Part shown: in pieces, positions 5,472 through 6,592 of the stretch
How the letters are laid out: the number at the start of each line of letters is the position of its first letter
How positions within the stretch are numbered: position 1 is the first letter of the stretch
NCBI GenBank assembly: GCA_018713505.1
Contig: DVOL01000057.1
Coordinates: forward strand, 1 to 6,592
Direction: 5' to 3'
Source of the DNA: Faeciplasma avium
GTDB taxonomy: Bacteria; Bacillota; Clostridia; Oscillospirales; Ruminococcaceae
Length of the DNA stretch: 6,592 nucleotides
Position numbers and translations under genes: made by a program
The notes under the pieces: model-generated
What the model was told of the DNA's origin: nothing
The model's database searches: none
The model's input: only the letters and a program-made list of their open reading frames with translations

Positions 5472-5531
5472 GGGTAAGTCTTGCTATTTTCTCATTTTTT
5501 CGGGGAAGGGGGAGGAAGTATCCGCACACGG

Positions 5532-5879
5532 GTGTGGGCGGACCCGCTGCGTGACCCGCAGCGGGCGTGGCCGGCGGGATTTTGCCGCCGGTGCCGGGGG
5601 GAGCTGTACGGCGGGGAGCGGGGGCTGTGCCCCCAGTGCCGGGCCCTCCTCCGGGAAAGACAGGAGAGGCGGGAGGATACGGATGACACTTTTGGAGCTG
5701 TCGGTGGAATACCGCGCCAGCGCCGACGCCCTGCGCGAGCGGGCGCTGGAGCTGGAACACCGGCTGAGGGAGGACTGGGACCCGGCGGACCGGGTCCTGC
5801 TGGAGGACCGGATCAGGCTGCTGCGGGCCATGTGGCGGGAGACCCGGGAGCTGGCGGTGCTGTGCGAGCGGTACTATGA
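5532..5879 (+). CDS. Possible small zinc-ribbon protein (start and end uncertain)
   Basis: From a GTG at 5532 the frame reads VWADPLRDPQRAWPAGFCRRCRGELY and continues to a second cysteine pair, CPQC. The pattern CX2C-X11-CX2C, ending near 5655, is that of a treble-clef or zinc-ribbon module. A charged stretch follows (RERQERREDTDD). The last 60 or so residues overlap the next gene in another frame, are a low-complexity Gly/Ala/Pro/Arg string, and are probably not real. One extra base after the zinc ribbon would move the reading into the frame that stops with the TGA at 5684-5686, giving the ATGA stop-start overlap typical of coupled genes. A frameshift or sequence error is therefore plausible. 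GGAGG at 5511-5515 is rather far from the GTG, so the start is also open. It would be the first gene of the cluster with the two genes that follow. The function is not known. Confidence 0.4.
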   Translation: MWADPLRDPQRAWPAGFCRRCRGELYGGERGLCPQCRALLRERQERREDTDDTFGAVGGIPRQRRRPARAGAGAGTPAEGGLGPGGPGPAGGPDQAAAGHVAGDPGAGGAVRAVL

Positions 5880-5916
5880 CAGGGGGTATCGGCGGAATGT
5901 CAAATACACGGTATAG
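5683..5916 (+). CDS. Small helical protein of unknown function, coupled to the HTH gene
   Basis: 77 residues from the ATG at 5683, preceded by GGGAGG with a 6-7 base gap. The longer frame from 5551 adds only a Gly/Arg/Ser-rich string and lacks a ribosome site. The protein is almost entirely charged helix: residues 5-60 carry a heptad-like spacing of Leu, Ile and Val among Arg and Glu (LELEHRLREDW, RIRLLRAMW), which suggests a coiled coil or helical hairpin. The C-terminus CERYYDRGYRRNVKYTV is aromatic and basic. No transmembrane segment, signal peptide or catalytic motif is visible. The gene overlaps the following HTH gene by 20 bases, so translation is probably coupled and the two products may work together, for example as a partner or regulator of the HTH protein. 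I do not recognise a named family. Confidence 0.75.
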   Translation: MTLLELSVEYRASADALRERALELEHRLREDWDPADRVLLEDRIRLLRAMWRETRELAVLCERYYDRGYRRNVKYTV

Positions 5917-6217
5917 ACGGGGGAGCGCCTACGCCGCCGACATGGCGGTCTACTCCCGGACCATGGCGGAGGACAACTCCCAGCAGATGGCCCGGCTCAA
6001 GCGCAACCTGGTGCAGGCCCTGCGGGAGGACGTGACCCCCCGGCAGCGGGAATACCTGCTGCTCTACTACGGGGAGCGGCTGAACATGCGGCAGATCGGG
6101 GAGAGGCTGGGGGTGGACAAGTCCACCGTCTCCCGCACCATCAAGCGGGGGGAGGCCCGGCTGCGGCGCTGTCTGCGGTACGGGGCAAAGGGCCTGCTGG
6201 ACGCCCGGGGCGGCTAG
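5897..6217 (+). CDS. Sigma-70 region 4-like helix-turn-helix protein
   Basis: 106 residues from the ATG at 5897; an alternative in-frame ATG at 5876 adds seven residues (MTGGIGG) and is less likely. Residues 47-90 form a sigma-70 region-4 type HTH: TPRQREYLLLYYGERLNMRQ, then IGERLGVDKSTVSRTIKRGE, with the recognition helix around 73-86. The N-terminal 45 residues are a basic helical segment (YAADMAVYSRTMAEDN). Region 2, which binds the -10 element and core polymerase, is absent. The protein is therefore not a complete sigma factor, and is more likely a DNA-binding regulator or one half of a split factor. It overlaps the 77-residue helical protein by 20 bases and is followed by a strong terminator. 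Base composition is very GC-rich, like the preceding small genes. The DNA-binding fold is secure; the target is not known. Confidence 0.85.
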   Translation: MSNTRYRRGSAYAADMAVYSRTMAEDNSQQMARLKRNLVQALREDVTPRQREYLLLYYGERLNMRQIGERLGVDKSTVSRTIKRGEARLRRCLRYGAKGLLDARGG

Positions 6218-6226
6218 CCCCGCCAT

Positions 6227-6275
6227 CCGCCCGCCGGAGGAGTTGCGGAAACTCCTTCGGCGGGCGGTCTATTTT
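6227..6275 (+). terminator. Long GC-rich rho-independent terminator
   Basis: CCGCCCGCCG (6227-6236) pairs with CGGCGGGCGG (6258-6267). A G-U pair and AGGAGTT/AACTCCT extend the stem to 18 bp around the loop GCGGA, followed by TCTATTTT. It begins 10 bases after the HTH gene stop and separates the small-gene cluster from rpoN. Confidence 0.9.
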
Positions 6276-6300
6276 CTACATCCCCACGCCGGTCCCACGG

Positions 6301-6330
6301 TTGCAATTTGTCCCGGTTCCGTGATATACT
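6301..6330 (+). promoter_or_regulatory. Probable promoter of rpoN
   Basis: -35 TTGCAA (6301-6306), 18-base spacer, -10 TATACT (6325-6330) preceded by TGA. The predicted start near 6337 gives a leader of about 40 bases. Confidence 0.7.
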
Positions 6331-6377
6331 GTCTCCCGTATGAGATGCGACGTTTTTCGAGAGGGGAGGCCGGGACA

Positions 6378-6592
6378 ATGGAACTCAATCTTTCACAGAA
6401 GCAGACGCAGACGCTGTCCCCCCAGATGATGCAGTCTATGGAGATCCTGCAGATGGGTTCCCAGGAGCTGCTGGAATACATCGAGGAAGCTGTGCAGGAA
6501 AATCCCGTGCTGGAGCCGGAGGAAAACTATGACAAGCAGGACGAGTTTTCCGTTCTGAGGCGGAAGCTGGAGTGGCTGGAGTCCACCGACCC
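6378..6592 (+). CDS. rpoN: RNA polymerase sigma-54 factor, N-terminal part
   Basis: 71 codons are visible before the right edge. The start MELNLSQKQTQTLSPQMMQS, followed by MEILQMGSQELLEYIEEA and ENPVLEPEE (residues to about 49), matches sigma-54 Region I, the glutamine- and leucine-rich N-terminus that contacts core polymerase and receives the activating signal from AAA+ enhancer-binding proteins. The core-binding and -24/-12 DNA-binding regions lie outside the window. The ATG at 6378 is preceded by GGAGG with an 8-base gap. Sigma-54 in Clostridia serves activators for sugar transport, amino-acid and polyol use. The gene has its own promoter and is separated from the HTH cluster by a terminator, so the two are adjacent but probably not one operon. 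Confidence 0.92.
   Translation, partial: MELNLSQKQTQTLSPQMMQSMEILQMGSQELLEYIEEAVQENPVLEPEENYDKQDEFSVLRRKLEWLESTD

Noticed and set aside
5484..5831. Minus-strand frames in the GC-rich region (5449-5831)
   Set aside because: They are long only because high GC removes stop codons. The peptides are low-complexity Ser/Arg/Pro/Ala, and the plus-strand genes there have domains and ribosome sites.

Overview
The window reads as a chromosomal segment from an anaerobic Bacillota of class Clostridia, most likely an Oscillospirales (Ruminococcaceae or Oscillospiraceae-like) gut bacterium. This rests on strong AGGAG-type ribosome sites, consensus sigma-A promoters with TGn extended -10 boxes, a Thr-Tyr tRNA pair with encoded CCA ends, a lipoprotein with a classical lipobox, and a Clostridia-style small HTH operon beside rpoN. 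The taxonomy is inference; no marker was searched.

Left part (1-5200, moderate GC; 50% by direct count in 601-660). A divergent control region (159-364) separates the 5' end of a secreted fibronectin-III-like protein (minus strand) from an aldose 1-epimerase gene (galM, plus strand, GTG start at 365). After galM come about 380 bases of structured non-coding DNA: a short hairpin array, a 188-base cloverleaf-like repeat, a second hairpin array and a rho-independent terminator. Converging on it is a 957-residue lipoprotein gene (1844-4717, minus), a right-handed beta-helix carbohydrate-active protein of the GH141/GH120-like type, with its own clear promoter at 4780-4808. Just beyond that promoter is a second copy of the cloverleaf repeat (4921-5107), about 96% identical to the first.

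Middle (5199-5471). A compact minus-strand tRNA operon: consensus promoter, tRNA-Thr(TGT), 19-base spacer, tRNA-Tyr(GTA), and a perfect 11-bp terminator. Both tRNAs carry positions that break normal pairing or an invariant base, although the transcription unit looks intact.

Right part (5480-6592, very GC-rich; 73% by direct count in 5701-5760). A plus-strand cluster of small genes: a possible zinc-ribbon protein, a 77-residue helical protein, and a 106-residue protein with a sigma-70 region-4-like helix-turn-helix. It ends in a long GC-rich terminator. The 5' end of rpoN (sigma-54) follows with its own promoter and runs off the window.

Working together: galM interconverts sugar anomers inside the cell, while the two exported proteins probably act on or bind polysaccharide outside it, so the left part looks like a loose carbohydrate-use neighbourhood. 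The right part concerns transcription. The most novel-looking item is the pair of cloverleaf repeats with their flanking variable hairpins. They show conserved sequence and mutually consistent nested stems, and could be a structured RNA family, a miniature mobile element, or both.
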